Shown piece after piece: positions 8,458 through 16,914 of a stretch of 47,241 nucleotides of DNA. This stretch comes from a virus, in IMG/VR virus record IMGVR_UViG_3300038557_000041, positions 1 to 47,241 of that record. One strand, 5' to 3'. The position numbers were made by a program, and so were the translations under genes. The notes beneath the pieces were generated by a model. It saw nothing but the letters and a program-made list of their open reading frames with translations. It ran no database searches and was not told the DNA's origin. Each line of letters opens with the position of its first letter. Within the stretch, counting starts at the first letter, position 1.

Positions 8458-11081
8458 ACCTGCCGCTCACCTATCGCGAGTTCCTGGAGGCGAAGATCAT
8501 TACCGCGCCGGTTGGCGGGTTCGAGGTTGCGCTCGAGGACATCAACCCGCTGCTGAAACCGCACCAGAAGGCGATGGTGCAATGGGCCTGCCGCGGCGGC
8601 CGACGGGCGATCTTCGCTGCGTTCGGGCTTGGGAAGAGCTTCATCCAGCTCGAAATCCTCCGCCTGGTGCTGCTGCACACCGGCATGCCGGTGCTGCAGG
8701 TGGCGCCGCTCGGCGTGCGCCTCGAGCTGATGGGCGACGCGCGGACGCTGTCGATCGGTGACCACCCCGACATCACCGACGAGCAGCGCGCCGAGCTTGC
8801 CACGTGGCTTGCGGCTGGCCCCGGCCGAGGGATCGACCTGAAATTCATCCGCCGCACCGTCGAGGTGCATGGCGCCGGGCACTATCTGGCCAACTACGAG
8901 AGCATCCGAGACGGGAAGATCGACCCGCTGGTGTTCGGCGGCGTGTCGCTCGACGAGGCCTCGTGCCTGCGCGGGTTCGGCGGCAGCAAGACCTTCCGCG
9001 AGTTCATGCGGCTGTTCGACGGCATGGGCTACAAGTTCGTCGCCACGGCCACGCCAAGCCCGAACGAATACATCGAGCTGCTGGCCTACTCGGCGTTCCT
9101 CGAGGTGATGGATATCGGGCAGGCGAAGACCCGGTTCTTCAAGCGGAATAGCGAGAAGGCCGACAGCCTGACCATCCACCGGCACAAGGAACGCGAGTTC
9201 TGGCTGTGGGTCGCGAGCTGGGGGCTGTTCGTCGAGCGGCCATCGGATCTCGGGTTCTCCGATGAGGGCTACGAGCTGCCCGGGCTCGATATCCACTGGC
9301 ACGAGCTGCCGTCGAACCACCTGACCGCCGGTACCGAGAAATCGGGTCAGGGGCGGCTACTTAAGAATGCAGCAGCGTCGTTGAGCGACGCAGCGCGGGA
9401 GAAGCGTGAAAGCCTATCGGTGCGGGTGGCCAAGCTGATGGAGCTGCGGGCGCTCGACCCGGATGCGCACCGGGTGATCTGGCATGACCTCGAGGCCGAG
9501 CGTCACGCAATCGAGGCTGCGATCGGCGCCAGCGTCAAATCGGTATGGGGGTCGCAGGACCTCGACGAGCGCGAGAAGCGGCTGACCGACTTTGCCTATG
9601 GGCGGCTCGGCGAGCTTTCGACCAAGCCGGTGATCGCCGGCCAGGGCTGCAACTTCCAGCGCTACTGCCACTGGGAAGTGTTCCTCGGCATCGGCCACAA
9701 GTTCAACGACCTGATCCAGGCGATCCATCGCTGCTACCGATTCCTGCAGCGGCACCAAGTGCGGGTCGACCTGATCTACACGGAGGCCGAACGGCCGATC
9801 CGCGACAGCATCGAAGCCAAGTGGCGCCGCCACGACGAACAGCGGGCAATCATGACAGACATCATCCGGCAATACGGCCTCTCGGCCGTGGCCATGGCTT
9901 CGTCGCTGAAGCGTGGCATGGGGGTCGAGCGCGTCGAGGTGCGCGGCGATCTCTTTACGCTCGTCAATAACGACTGTGTCGACGAAGTGCGGCAGATGGC
10001 CGACGACTCGGTTGACCTGATCGTCACCTCGATCCCGTTCTCGACGCAGTACGAGTACAGCCCGAACTACGCGGACTTCGGCCACACCGACGACGACCGG
10101 CATTTCTGGTCGCAGATGGATTTCCTGATCCCCGAGCTGTTGCGCGTGCTGGCGCCGGGCCGCGTGGCGATGATCCACGTCAAGGACCGGATCGTGCCCG
10201 GGGGGCTGACTGGGCTGGGGTTCCAGACCGTATCGCCGTTCTCGGACGATTGTGTCGCGCGGTTCCGGCAGCACGGCTGGGCCTTCCTCAGCCGCGTCAC
10301 CGTGACCACCGACGTGGTGCGCGAGAACAACCAGACCTATCGGCTCGGCTGGTCTGAGCAGTGCAAGGACGGCTCGCGCATGGGCAACGGGCTGCCCGAA
10401 TATTGCCTCGTGTTCCGCAAGCCGCCTTCGGACAACTCGAACGGCTATGCCGACAAGCCGGTGAAGAAGGCCAAGCGCGCGTTCGAGGCTGGTAGCTGGT
10501 CCAATGACGGCTACTCGCGCGGCCGGTGGCAGCTCGATGCCCATGGCTTCCGCAAGTCGAGCGGCGACCGACTGCTGACGCCGGAGGAGCTGCGCGGGCT
10601 CGACGCCAATGTCATCTACAAGGTCTGGAAGCAATACGACCTGGGCGCGGTCTACGACATCGAGCGACACGTCTACCTCGCCGAAGGGCTGGAGGAGGCG
10701 AGCGGCCTGCCGAGCGACTTCATGCTGCTGCCGCCGCACTCGAACCATCCCGAGGTGTGGAGCGACGTGGCGCGCATGCTGTCGATGAACACCCTGCAGG
10801 CGCAGCAGGGGCGCGAGATGCACCTCTGCCCGCTCCAGTTCGACATCATCGACCGGGCGATCCGCCAGTACAGCGAGCCCGGGGAGACGGTGTTCGACCC
10901 GTTCGGCGGGGTGATGAGCGTGCCGTACCGCGCGCTGAAGCTCGGCAGGAAGGGCCGGGCCGTCGAACTCAACCCCAGCTACTTCCGCGACGGCTGCGCC
11001 CACGTGGCACGAATGGCCGAGGAGCTGGCCACGCCGGATTTGTTCGGGGTGCTCGGTATCGAGGAGACGGCTGATGCCTAA
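8454..11081 (+). CDS. Helicase-DNA methyltransferase fusion
   Basis: An 875-residue protein with two enzymes. The N-terminal half is an SF2/SNF2-like helicase: Walker A in FAAFGLGKS (54-62), Walker B DEAS (167-170), motif III-like VATATPSP (196-203) and motif VI-like QAIHRCYRF (422-430). The C-terminal part is a beta-class N4-cytosine/N6-adenine methyltransferase: motif IV as TSIPF (525-529) instead of the usual (S/D)PP(Y/F), and the AdoMet-binding motif VFDPFGGVMS (813-822), in the IV-then-I order of that class. The start is GTG, overlapping the previous stop. It probably methylates phage DNA as it is replicated, giving protection against host restriction or changing gene expression; the recognition site cannot be read from the sequence. 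Confidence 0.88.
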   Translation: MNLPLTYREFLEAKIITAPVGGFEVALEDINPLLKPHQKAMVQWACRGGRRAIFAAFGLGKSFIQLEILRLVLLHTGMPVLQVAPLGVRLELMGDARTLSIGDHPDITDEQRAELATWLAAGPGRGIDLKFIRRTVEVHGAGHYLANYESIRDGKIDPLVFGGVSLDEASCLRGFGGSKTFREFMRLFDGMGYKFVATATPSPNEYIELLAYSAFLEVMDIGQAKTRFFKRNSEKADSLTIHRHKEREFWLWVASWGLFVERPSDLGFSDEGYELPGLDIHWHELPSNHLTAGTEKSGQGRLLKNAAASLSDAAREKRESLSVRVAKLMELRALDPDAHRVIWHDLEAERHAIEAAIGASVKSVWGSQDLDEREKRLTDFAYGRLGELSTKPVIAGQGCNFQRYCHWEVFLGIGHKFNDLIQAIHRCYRFLQRHQVRVDLIYTEAERPIRDSIEAKWRRHDEQRAIMTDIIRQYGLSAVAMASSLKRGMGVERVEVRGDLFTLVNNDCVDEVRQMADDSVDLIVTSIPFSTQYEYSPNYADFGHTDDDRHFWSQMDFLIPELLRVLAPGRVAMIHVKDRIVPGGLTGLGFQTVSPFSDDCVARFRQHGWAFLSRVTVTTDVVRENNQTYRLGWSEQCKDGSRMGNGLPEYCLVFRKPPSDNSNGYADKPVKKAKRAFEAGSWSNDGYSRGRWQLDAHGFRKSSGDRLLTPEELRGLDANVIYKVWKQYDLGAVYDIERHVYLAEGLEEASGLPSDFMLLPPHSNHPEVWSDVARMLSMNTLQAQQGREMHLCPLQFDIIDRAIRQYSEPGETVFDPFGGVMSVPYRALKLGRKGRAVELNPSYFRDGCAHVARMAEELATPDLFGVLGIEETADA

Positions 11082-11241
11082 GGTCGATCATCGCCTCGCC
11101 AAACCCACTCCGCTCAGCCGCGACGAGATCGGGGAGCTGCGCAAGCGTCCCTCGTCGGCCCTCAGCAACGCGCGGATTTCGGCCGGGCAGATGGCCTGGC
11201 TGCTGAACCTCGCACTCGAACACATGGAGAAGGACGAATGA
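11074..11241 (+). CDS. Small hypothetical protein (55 aa)
   Basis: ATG at 11074 overlaps the end of the fusion gene by eight bases and the TGA at 11239-11241 overlaps the next ATG. The product starts MPKVDHRLAKPTPLSRDEIG and ends in a helix (AGQMAWLLNLALEHMEKDE). The continuous chain of overlaps and normal codon use support a real gene. No family is recognised. Confidence 0.65.
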   Translation: MPKVDHRLAKPTPLSRDEIGELRKRPSSALSNARISAGQMAWLLNLALEHMEKDE

Positions 11242-11465
11242 GCGTAATCGTGCATGGACCAATGGCCTGCGGAAAGACGCGCCACGCGGAGAAACTGCGC
11301 CAGCATTTTGGCCTGCGGCACATCCGAGACGGATGGTCACCGGGCGATCCTGTCGCGGCGGATACCCTGATGCTGACTGCTGCCGATGAGGTCCATGTCA
11401 GTGCTACGCGAAGGGGTGCGCGCGTCGTGAGCTTCGCACGAGCGATGGAGCAGATCGATGGCTGA
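11238..11465 (+). CDS. Small P-loop NTPase-like protein
   Basis: A 75-residue protein with a clear Walker A motif, GPMACGKT (residues 7-14), preceded by a hydrophobic strand (SVIVH) as in P-loop kinases, and a following helix. The rest is too short for a complete kinase or ATPase; LMLTAADEVHVSA could supply a Walker B-like strand. It could be a minimal nucleotide-binding protein or a partner to the MazG-like product encoded next. It overlaps both neighbours. The fold assignment is supported by the motif, the function is not. Confidence 0.65.
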   Translation: MSVIVHGPMACGKTRHAEKLRQHFGLRHIRDGWSPGDPVAADTLMLTAADEVHVSATRRGARVVSFARAMEQIDG

Positions 11466-12024
11466 TCTGACCTTTGCGCGGCTACGCGAACATAACCTCC
11501 CTCGATGCCGGCGCTGGCACCCCGAAGGTGCGCCACCATGGTCCCTAGATGACTGGCTGCTGGCCTTGGGCGGCGAGGTGGGCGAGGCGCTAAACGTGGT
11601 CAAGAAGCTCAACCGCGATCGGGATGGCCTAGCAGGCAACACTCAGTCGCGCATTGAGCTGGTTGAGAGCCTCGGCACCGAGCTGGCCGACGTCGTGATC
11701 TATCTCGACATCTGCGTCGGCTGGGACTTCCCCAACCGGCCAGTGTTCCTTGAGAGCGACTTCGACGATCTGCGCGAGGACACCGAGTTCGCCATCAGGA
11801 CCTATCCATCGAGCGTGAAGTCGCCCAGCCAGCTAGGCAACTGGCTGTTCAAGCGGGCCGGCCTAGACCCTGACGACAACGAGGACGGCCGCGCGTTCTG
11901 GGCGCGACAGATCTATCGCGCGGCTGACAATCTGGCGTGTCACTTCGGCATCGATCTGAAGTCGGCTGTCGTCGCCAAGTTCAACGCCACCAGCGAGCGT
12001 TTCGGATTTCCGGAGCGCCTCTAG
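11458..12024 (+). CDS. MazG-like NTP pyrophosphohydrolase
   Basis: A 188-residue protein with the all-alpha NTP pyrophosphatase signature: GGEVGEALNVVKKL (EXXE-type helix, about residues 39-52) and LGTELADVVIYLDI (EXXD helix, about 72-85), the four acidic metal ligands of the MazG/dUTPase-like fold. The family hydrolyses non-canonical or regulatory nucleoside triphosphates; phage copies are proposed to adjust (p)ppGpp or clean the nucleotide pool during infection. A roughly 60-residue stretch after the second motif holds an unfamiliar acidic segment before a final helix pair. It overlaps the P-loop gene by eight bases. Confidence 0.75.
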   Translation: MADLTFARLREHNLPRCRRWHPEGAPPWSLDDWLLALGGEVGEALNVVKKLNRDRDGLAGNTQSRIELVESLGTELADVVIYLDICVGWDFPNRPVFLESDFDDLREDTEFAIRTYPSSVKSPSQLGNWLFKRAGLDPDDNEDGRAFWARQIYRAADNLACHFGIDLKSAVVAKFNATSERFGFPERL

Positions 12025-12026
12025 CT

Positions 12027-12251
12027 GTGGCCCGTCGTGATGTCGTCTTGGCGTTCCATCGCCCTCGGTTCGAGCGGATGCTCAGGGATCTTCGGCTCGA
12101 TCCCGGCTCGGTGCTGCCCGATGGCGACATGGCGCTGGTCGACGACATCACGCACCGCCGGCTGACCCCGCCCCTCAACAACCAGACGCTGGTCGAAGGC
12201 CTAGCCTCGGCCGTGAAGCTCGCAGCGCTGCTGCTGGAGGATGTGCCATGA
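12027..12251 (+). CDS. Hypothetical early protein
   Basis: A 74-residue protein starting at GTG (MARRDVVLAFHRPRFERMLRD), two bases after the previous stop and overlapping the next ATG by four bases. Helical N-terminus, acidic middle (GDMALVDDITHRR) and a helical C-terminus (LVEGLASAVKLAALLLEDV). No family is recognised. The frame is open further upstream but that part is a shadow of the MazG-like gene. Confidence 0.55.
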   Translation: MARRDVVLAFHRPRFERMLRDLRLDPGSVLPDGDMALVDDITHRRLTPPLNNQTLVEGLASAVKLAALLLEDVP

Positions 12252-12463
12252 AGGACTGGAACGAGCTGACCGAGGCCGAGAAAGTTGCAGCGCATGAGGC
12301 GAGGCTGAACAGCGGCCACACCTCGGTGGTGCGCTACGAAAAGCGGCTGCAGCTCCTCGCGCGCGCCGACGCGTTCGACGAGGCGATCAGCTTCCTCGCG
12401 GCGCACGGGTTCGCCGACGCCTCGGCCGCGCTCGAGGCGGCAGCGTTCGAGCGGGTGAGCTGA
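12248..12463 (+). CDS. Hypothetical early protein
   Basis: A 71-residue helical protein (MKDWNELTEAEKVAAHEARLN). The ATG overlaps the previous stop (ATGA). It ends two bases before the stop of a convergent minus-strand gene, and so closes the early rightward operon. Function unknown. Confidence 0.6.
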   Translation: MKDWNELTEAEKVAAHEARLNSGHTSVVRYEKRLQLLARADAFDEAISFLAAHGFADASAALEAAAFERVS

Positions 12464-12465
12464 TG

Positions 12466-12681
12466 CTAGTCGTCGGCTGCCGCATCGGCGGGCATCTTCA
12501 TGACCTGAGCCACCAGGTCGCGCGCCTCTGCAACGAGGTGCGCCGGCTGGTTGGTTCGTTCAAGGTAACTCACGATCGAGCCGGCCTGCTCGATGAGCCA
12601 CAGTGGCGCCCTGCCGTAGTGCCTGGCCTGGCGCACGCCGGCGCGAAAGCGGGACAGCTGCGCCTCGGGTTCGTTGCTCAT
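12466..12681 (-). CDS. Hypothetical protein downstream of hicB
   Basis: A 71-residue helical protein (MSNEPEAQLSRFRAGVRQARHYG). It follows the HicB-like gene by six bases on the same strand and probably belongs to its transcript. No family or motif is recognised. It could be a third member of the toxin-antitoxin operon or an unrelated passenger. Confidence 0.6.
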   Translation of the reverse strand: MSNEPEAQLSRFRAGVRQARHYGRAPLWLIEQAGSIVSYLERTNQPAHLVAEARDLVAQVMKMPADAAADD

Positions 12682-12687
12682 GGCACC

Positions 12688-13128
12688 TCAGGCAGCGATG
12701 TCGGCGACCGAGATGACGAACTGCTTGCCCATGGCGCGCAGCCCGGCCTCGAGCGCCGGCAGCTTGGTGGCGTGGTAGGGGTCGAGCATGCGGCGGACCT
12801 CTGTTTCCGCCTTGCCGAGCTTGCCCGCAAGCGCAGTGCGCGTGGTGCCGGAAGCGCGGAAGGCCTCGATGAACGCGACTTTGGCTGCCGTGGCGGCGCC
12901 GATCGAAACCCAGCGGTAGGAGCCGCCAGCATCGGGGCGCTTCCGCGGCTCGGGCAGGGCCCGCATATCCTTGGTGTAGGTCAGGACCGTCACCTCGAGC
13001 GCGTCGATCGCGTTGGCGACCGCCTCGTCGAGGTTCTCGCCGGCCGTATTGGCCTCGGGAAAATCGGGGAAGGTGACGACGAAGCCCTCTCCATCTTCCT
13101 GGAACCGGGCAAGGTAGGACTGGTGCAT
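12688..13128 (-). CDS. hicB: HicB-family antitoxin
   Basis: Antitoxin and autoregulator of a type II system. With the ATG at 13128 (GGAGG eight bases upstream) it has 146 residues; a start at 13149 lacks a ribosome site. The N-terminal half has the HicB fold pattern, YLARFQEDGEGFVVTFPDFPEANTAG (split here as YLARFQEDGEG and FVVTFPDFPEANTAG), a partly degraded RNase H-like domain that blocks HicA. The C-terminal half is an XRE-type helix-turn-helix (TRTALAGKLGKAETEVRRML) for operator binding. It follows hicA with a 39-base gap. The probable operator is the pair of 16-bp repeats upstream of hicA. Confidence 0.87.
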   Translation of the reverse strand: MHQSYLARFQEDGEGFVVTFPDFPEANTAGENLDEAVANAIDALEVTVLTYTKDMRALPEPRKRPDAGGSYRWVSIGAATAAKVAFIEAFRASGTTRTALAGKLGKAETEVRRMLDPYHATKLPALEAGLRAMGKQFVISVADIAA

Positions 13129-13167
13129 GGTGTGGCCCTCCATGGCCATATGCAGCAGCGGCCGGGG

Positions 13168-13359
13168 CTAGAGCCCCAGCTGCTTGCGGATGATCTTTGC
13201 CATCAGTGGAGTGATTTCTCCACTCTTGATGACGCTGAACTGGCCAGCGAGGCGGACGACGCAGTGACCGCCCTTGCCGCGTGCCATGTCGACGACGAGA
13301 TCGAGGCCGAGCGCTTTGGCTTCCTTGTTGAGTTCCCGGATGAACTGATCGCGCTTCAT
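13168..13359 (-). CDS. hicA: HicA-family mRNA interferase toxin
   Basis: Toxin of the pair: 63 residues starting MKRDQFIRELNKEAKALG, with the double-stranded RNA-binding-like HicA fold and the catalytic His at position 32 in GKGGHCVVRL. HicA cleaves mRNA independently of the ribosome. A longer frame to 13455 runs through the operator repeats and is unlikely. Toxin-first order is usual for hicAB. Position between the early operon and the primase on the opposite strand suggests expression in the lysogen, where it could act in prophage maintenance or against other phages. Confidence 0.87.
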   Translation of the reverse strand: MKRDQFIRELNKEAKALGLDLVVDMARGKGGHCVVRLAGQFSVIKSGEITPLMAKIIRKQLGL

Positions 13360-13393
13360 GTGACGCCCCTCGTTTCGACCTGTCCTTTGTCGC

Positions 13394-13440
13394 ACAAAAA
13401 TGTTCGAACAGCAAGGGAAATCGAACAAAAATGTTCGAAC
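13394..13440 (-). promoter_or_regulatory. Direct repeats, probable hicAB operator
   Basis: The 16-mer ACAAAAATGTTCGAAC occurs at 13394-13409 and 13425-13440, spaced 31 bp start to start, about three helical turns. Each contains the palindrome GTTCGAAC. The repeats lie between hicA (leftward) and the primase gene (rightward), and so could control both. Confidence 0.7.
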
Positions 13441-13454
13441 CCTAGGGTGGCGCA

Positions 13455-14642
13455 ATGAGCTTGCCCGATGAACTTGCGGCCATCCGCGACGAGGCCATGC
13501 GCTGGAGCTGCGAGGGCTGGGCGATCCAGAACCGCTGGACGTTGAGCCCCGGCCGGGATCGATCGGGCCCGTGCCCGAAATGCGGCGGCAGCGATCGCTT
13601 CTCGATCAACACGGTCAAGGACGTGTTCAACTGCCGGCATTGCGGGATTTCCGGGCAGGGTGTCATCAAGCTGGTGATGCTGGTCGAGGACCTCGAATTC
13701 GTTGCGGCCTGCGAGCTGATCACCGGCAGGACGGCCAAGGCGCCGGTCGACCCCAAGAAGTGGGCGGAGGACCGCGCCGCGGCCGAGGCGAAAAAGAGGG
13801 AAGCCGCCCACATCGCTACGATCGAGCGCGAGAAGGCGCGGCAGGCCGGTTACATAATCTGGCAGAGTGGCTGGAAGCTACCGCCGGGCGGAATGGTCGA
13901 CACGTACCTCAAGCGCCGAGCCCTCGACTTCAGTGGCCATCCGGCGATCCGCTCGCTGCACGACCTGCAGCTGAGGGAATACGACCGCCTTCAGTACGTG
14001 CACCCGGTCAAGGACGAGCTCGAAAACACGGTCTATCGCACTCTGCACACTGGCCCGGTGATGCTCGCGGCGATCACTATGCGCGACGGTCGGTTCGGGG
14101 CGGTGCACCAGACCTGGATCGACCTCGACCAGCCCAAGGGCAGGCTGCTGCTGCCGCTGCAGCCCGGCGACAAGAAGGCGCCGCCAACGAAGAAGATGCG
14201 CGGCACCAAACAGGGCGGCGCGATCCGGCTCTACACGCCTGAAAAGCCCCGACGCATCGTGATGGGCGAAGGAATCGAGACGACGCTCACAGCCCTCTGC
14301 CATGCCTATGAGCCGGAAACGGCCTATTGGGCTGGCGGCGACCTGCCGCACATGTCTGGCAGGGCCGCCCATGGCTCGGACGGCAAGCGGCTCGAGGCCG
14401 AGCCGGACATGAACGATGAAGACTGCTTCATCGCGCCGACCTGGTGCGAGGAGCTGGTGTTCCTCGGCGAGGCCGACGAACCGGGCAAGCACCAGGAGGC
14501 GAAGTGCCAACGCGGACTGCTGCGCTCGTGGAACCGCCGGCAGGAAGACAAGTGGCACGACCACTACCACGGCAACGTCAAAGACCTGACCACCATCTAC
14601 GTGCCGCCCGCCGGCATCGTGCGGGAGACTAGCGACGCATGA
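13455..14642 (+). CDS. Phage primase (CHC2 zinc finger, Toprim)
   Basis: A 395-residue DNA primase. A CHC2-type zinc finger is visible at Cys40, Cys43, Cys60 and Cys63 (CPKCGG and FNCRHCG). A linker of charged helices follows, then a Toprim-like domain with VMGEGIETTLTAL near residues 270-285 supplying the metal-binding glutamate. The C-terminus ends with a Toprim-type acidic region (LGEADEPGK). It makes primers for phage DNA replication and overlaps the helicase gene by four bases, so the two act together as a primase-helicase pair. The ATG follows the hicAB operator by 14 bases, so HicB could influence its expression. Confidence 0.88.
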   Translation: MSLPDELAAIRDEAMRWSCEGWAIQNRWTLSPGRDRSGPCPKCGGSDRFSINTVKDVFNCRHCGISGQGVIKLVMLVEDLEFVAACELITGRTAKAPVDPKKWAEDRAAAEAKKREAAHIATIEREKARQAGYIIWQSGWKLPPGGMVDTYLKRRALDFSGHPAIRSLHDLQLREYDRLQYVHPVKDELENTVYRTLHTGPVMLAAITMRDGRFGAVHQTWIDLDQPKGRLLLPLQPGDKKAPPTKKMRGTKQGGAIRLYTPEKPRRIVMGEGIETTLTALCHAYEPETAYWAGGDLPHMSGRAAHGSDGKRLEAEPDMNDEDCFIAPTWCEELVFLGEADEPGKHQEAKCQRGLLRSWNRRQEDKWHDHYHGNVKDLTTIYVPPAGIVRETSDA

Positions 14643-16516
14643 CCCTATCTGGCGGCACCGACCTCAACGACCTGGCGATGGGTAACCCGGCCGAGGCTGC
14701 AGCCCGCGTGCGCGCCGCCATGGCCAACGGCCGGGTCGTCGAGGGCGTGTTTCATGAACCTGACGACGAGGACGCCGACCGCAAAATTGCGGACGACGAG
14801 GCCTCGGCCGAGGCTCCGCCCCGCGACCCCTCCGACCCCGGGCCGGATGCTGACGGCATCCTCTCCGACTACGATGCGCCCGAGGATTACAGCGAGGCGA
14901 AGCGCATCGTGGCGCGGTTCTGCGCCGAGCTGGACCAGAACGATCGCGACAATGGTCGCCGCCTGGTCGCGTGGTTCGGCGAAAGGCTCTGCTACGTTAC
15001 CGGCCTCGGCTGGCTGGTGTGGCGCAACACCCATTGGCTGCGCGACGAGGCGGAACTCGATGTGCGGTACCTGGCGCAGCAGGTGGTCGACTGCATCAAG
15101 CTCGAGGCGCTGGAAATCGTCGCCACCGAAAAGCAGAGATCCATTCTGCGCATGGCGGACAAGGCCCAGGCCAAGGACGAGGACGAGCGGACCGAAGCCG
15201 ACAAGCTGCTGATGGGGAAGGCCGTCGCGGTGCGCAAGTCGATCGAGGCGAAGCGCGGCAAGCGCATGAACTGGGCCGTCACTTCGGGCAATGCCGGGAA
15301 GACCTCGGCAATGCTGGAGCAGGCGCGCAGCCTTAAGGCGGTGCCGATCGAGCGGCTCGATGGCGACAACATGCGCTTCAACGTCGCCAACGGGACGCTG
15401 ATCTTCGGACGCGCGCCCGACCCGGAACGGCCCGATGACGATAGCCCGCGCAAGATCGGCACGGTGGAGTTCGTCACGCACGATCGGGCGGACTTCATCA
15501 CCAAGGTTGCCGATGTCCGTTATGACGAGAAGGCGACCTGCCCGTTCTTCCTCAATGAGTTCCTGGCCAAGGTGCAGCCCGACCAGCGCATGCAGCTGTT
15601 CCTGCAGGTATCGACCGCCTATGCGCTGCTGGTCGGCGGCAATGACGAGCAGCGGCTGTTCTACCACTACGGCACCGGCGCCAACGGCAAGTCGGCGTTC
15701 CTCGAGCTCGTCGGCCGGATCGCCGGCTCCTATCGATCGATAGCCTCGCCGGACACGGTGACGGGCGATGGTCAGCGGCAGGGGCAGCAGGCGAACCCGG
15801 ATATCGCCCGGCTGCACAACACGCGCCTGGTGACGATCGAGGAGCTGCCCAAGAACGTGCCGCTGCGTGAGGAGCTGATCAAGGCGCTGACCGGCGGCAC
15901 GAAGATCCTCGCGCGCTTCCTAAACAAGGACTTCTTCGAGTTCATGCCGGTGTTCACGCCCATGCTTTCCGGCAACTCAAAGCCGGCGATTTCGGGCGCC
16001 GACTACGGCATCTGGCGGCGCGTGCTGCTGGTGCTGTGGGGCGTGACGATCCCGCCTGAGGAGCGCATGCACCCCTCGCTGCTCGCCGAACGGCTCGATG
16101 CCGAGCGGCCGGGCATCCTCAATTGGCTGATCGATGGGCTGATGCTCTACCTCAAGCACGGGCTCGAGCCATATGTGCCGGCCGAGGTGACCGCCTTCAC
16201 CCAGGACTATCGCGAGGAGCGCGACAATGTCGGCGTGTTCGCCGAGGTGGCGCTGAAGCGCGAGGAAAACCACAACGAGAAGGCCGGGCCGGTCTACAAG
16301 GCCTATACCGACTGGTGCGAGGTCAACGGCCTTCGCGCCGCCTCGCATCGCAGCTTCGGCGATCGGCTGACCGAGCTGGGCTTCAAAAAGCGCCGCGGCA
16401 ACTACTTCGTCTACCTCGACGTACGGCTCAATCCGACGGCCTCTAAGTTTGACGGTGTACCTGTTCCGCCCAGGGAGCCGGCCGGCGACCCGGGCTGGAA
16501 ACCCTCGGACATGTGA
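14639..16516 (+). CDS. D5/P4-type replicative helicase (SF3)
   Basis: A 625-residue protein. The N-terminal third is acidic, followed by a D5_N-like region; the SF3 helicase core has Walker A in YHYGTGANGKSAFLE (about residues 341-355), Walker B-like RLVTIEELPKN (about 398-408), and motif C-like PMLSGNSKPAI with the arginine finger region IWRRVLL. The C-terminal segment with VFAEVALKREEN and LTELGFKKRRG has a winged-helix look, typical of P4 alpha/D5 proteins that bind the origin. The ATG overlaps the primase stop. This is the replicative helicase and possible origin-binding initiator. Confidence 0.88.
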   Translation: MTLSGGTDLNDLAMGNPAEAAARVRAAMANGRVVEGVFHEPDDEDADRKIADDEASAEAPPRDPSDPGPDADGILSDYDAPEDYSEAKRIVARFCAELDQNDRDNGRRLVAWFGERLCYVTGLGWLVWRNTHWLRDEAELDVRYLAQQVVDCIKLEALEIVATEKQRSILRMADKAQAKDEDERTEADKLLMGKAVAVRKSIEAKRGKRMNWAVTSGNAGKTSAMLEQARSLKAVPIERLDGDNMRFNVANGTLIFGRAPDPERPDDDSPRKIGTVEFVTHDRADFITKVADVRYDEKATCPFFLNEFLAKVQPDQRMQLFLQVSTAYALLVGGNDEQRLFYHYGTGANGKSAFLELVGRIAGSYRSIASPDTVTGDGQRQGQQANPDIARLHNTRLVTIEELPKNVPLREELIKALTGGTKILARFLNKDFFEFMPVFTPMLSGNSKPAISGADYGIWRRVLLVLWGVTIPPEERMHPSLLAERLDAERPGILNWLIDGLMLYLKHGLEPYVPAEVTAFTQDYREERDNVGVFAEVALKREENHNEKAGPVYKAYTDWCEVNGLRAASHRSFGDRLTELGFKKRRGNYFVYLDVRLNPTASKFDGVPVPPREPAGDPGWKPSDM

Positions 16517-16914
16517 CGCGCCCGGTGAGGGGAGATAGTCCGCGCTTTCGCGCCGCCCCGCACCCCCTCCGGACAGACAGAGAAACGGAAGTCTCGACCC
16601 TCTCCGCGCTGCCGCGCGGCGATAGAGGGTCGAGAGAGTTAAGTGATAGTCGAATGCGAATGTCTGCGCGCCAATACAACAGCGAAATCAATACTTTGAA
16701 GATATTCTGAGACAGTCTGCGGGCTGTCTCTCGCGTATACGTAGAGGGGGGTGGGGGCGGTCTACTCGGAGCGCGGTTTTGAGCCTTTGGCGGTTCATGC
16801 ATTACGGGTCGACTGTCTGCACCCTCTTCTCTCTCTCTAAGTCTCTACTGCTGTTCTGCTTTTTCCCGAGAGACAGTTGAGAGGGACTATCTGCAACCCT
16901 CTATGGAGCTGCTG
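16517..16914 (+). other. Non-coding leader with several inverted repeats
   Basis: About 400 bases with no convincing gene. Structures: a perfect 12-bp inverted repeat TCTCGACCCTCT (16592-16603) with 16624-16635, its 20-base loop being GC-rich and itself foldable; and GAGACAG (16709-16715) with CTGTCTC (16724-16730). Similar motifs recur: CTGTCTGCACCCTCT near 16813 and CTATCTGCAACCCTCT near 16888. None has a U tract. A promoter, an early terminator or RNA antitermination sites are possible; a replication origin is another option given its place after the helicase gene. Confidence 0.5.

Noticed and set aside
9414-11003. A 529-codon minus-strand frame opposite the helicase-methylase gene
   Set aside because: Antisense shadow with no motif; the plus strand has conserved helicase and methylase motifs.
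16592-16635. Intrinsic terminator at the 12-bp inverted repeat
   Set aside because: The loop is 20 bases and no U tract follows on either strand, so it is described as a hairpin of unknown role.
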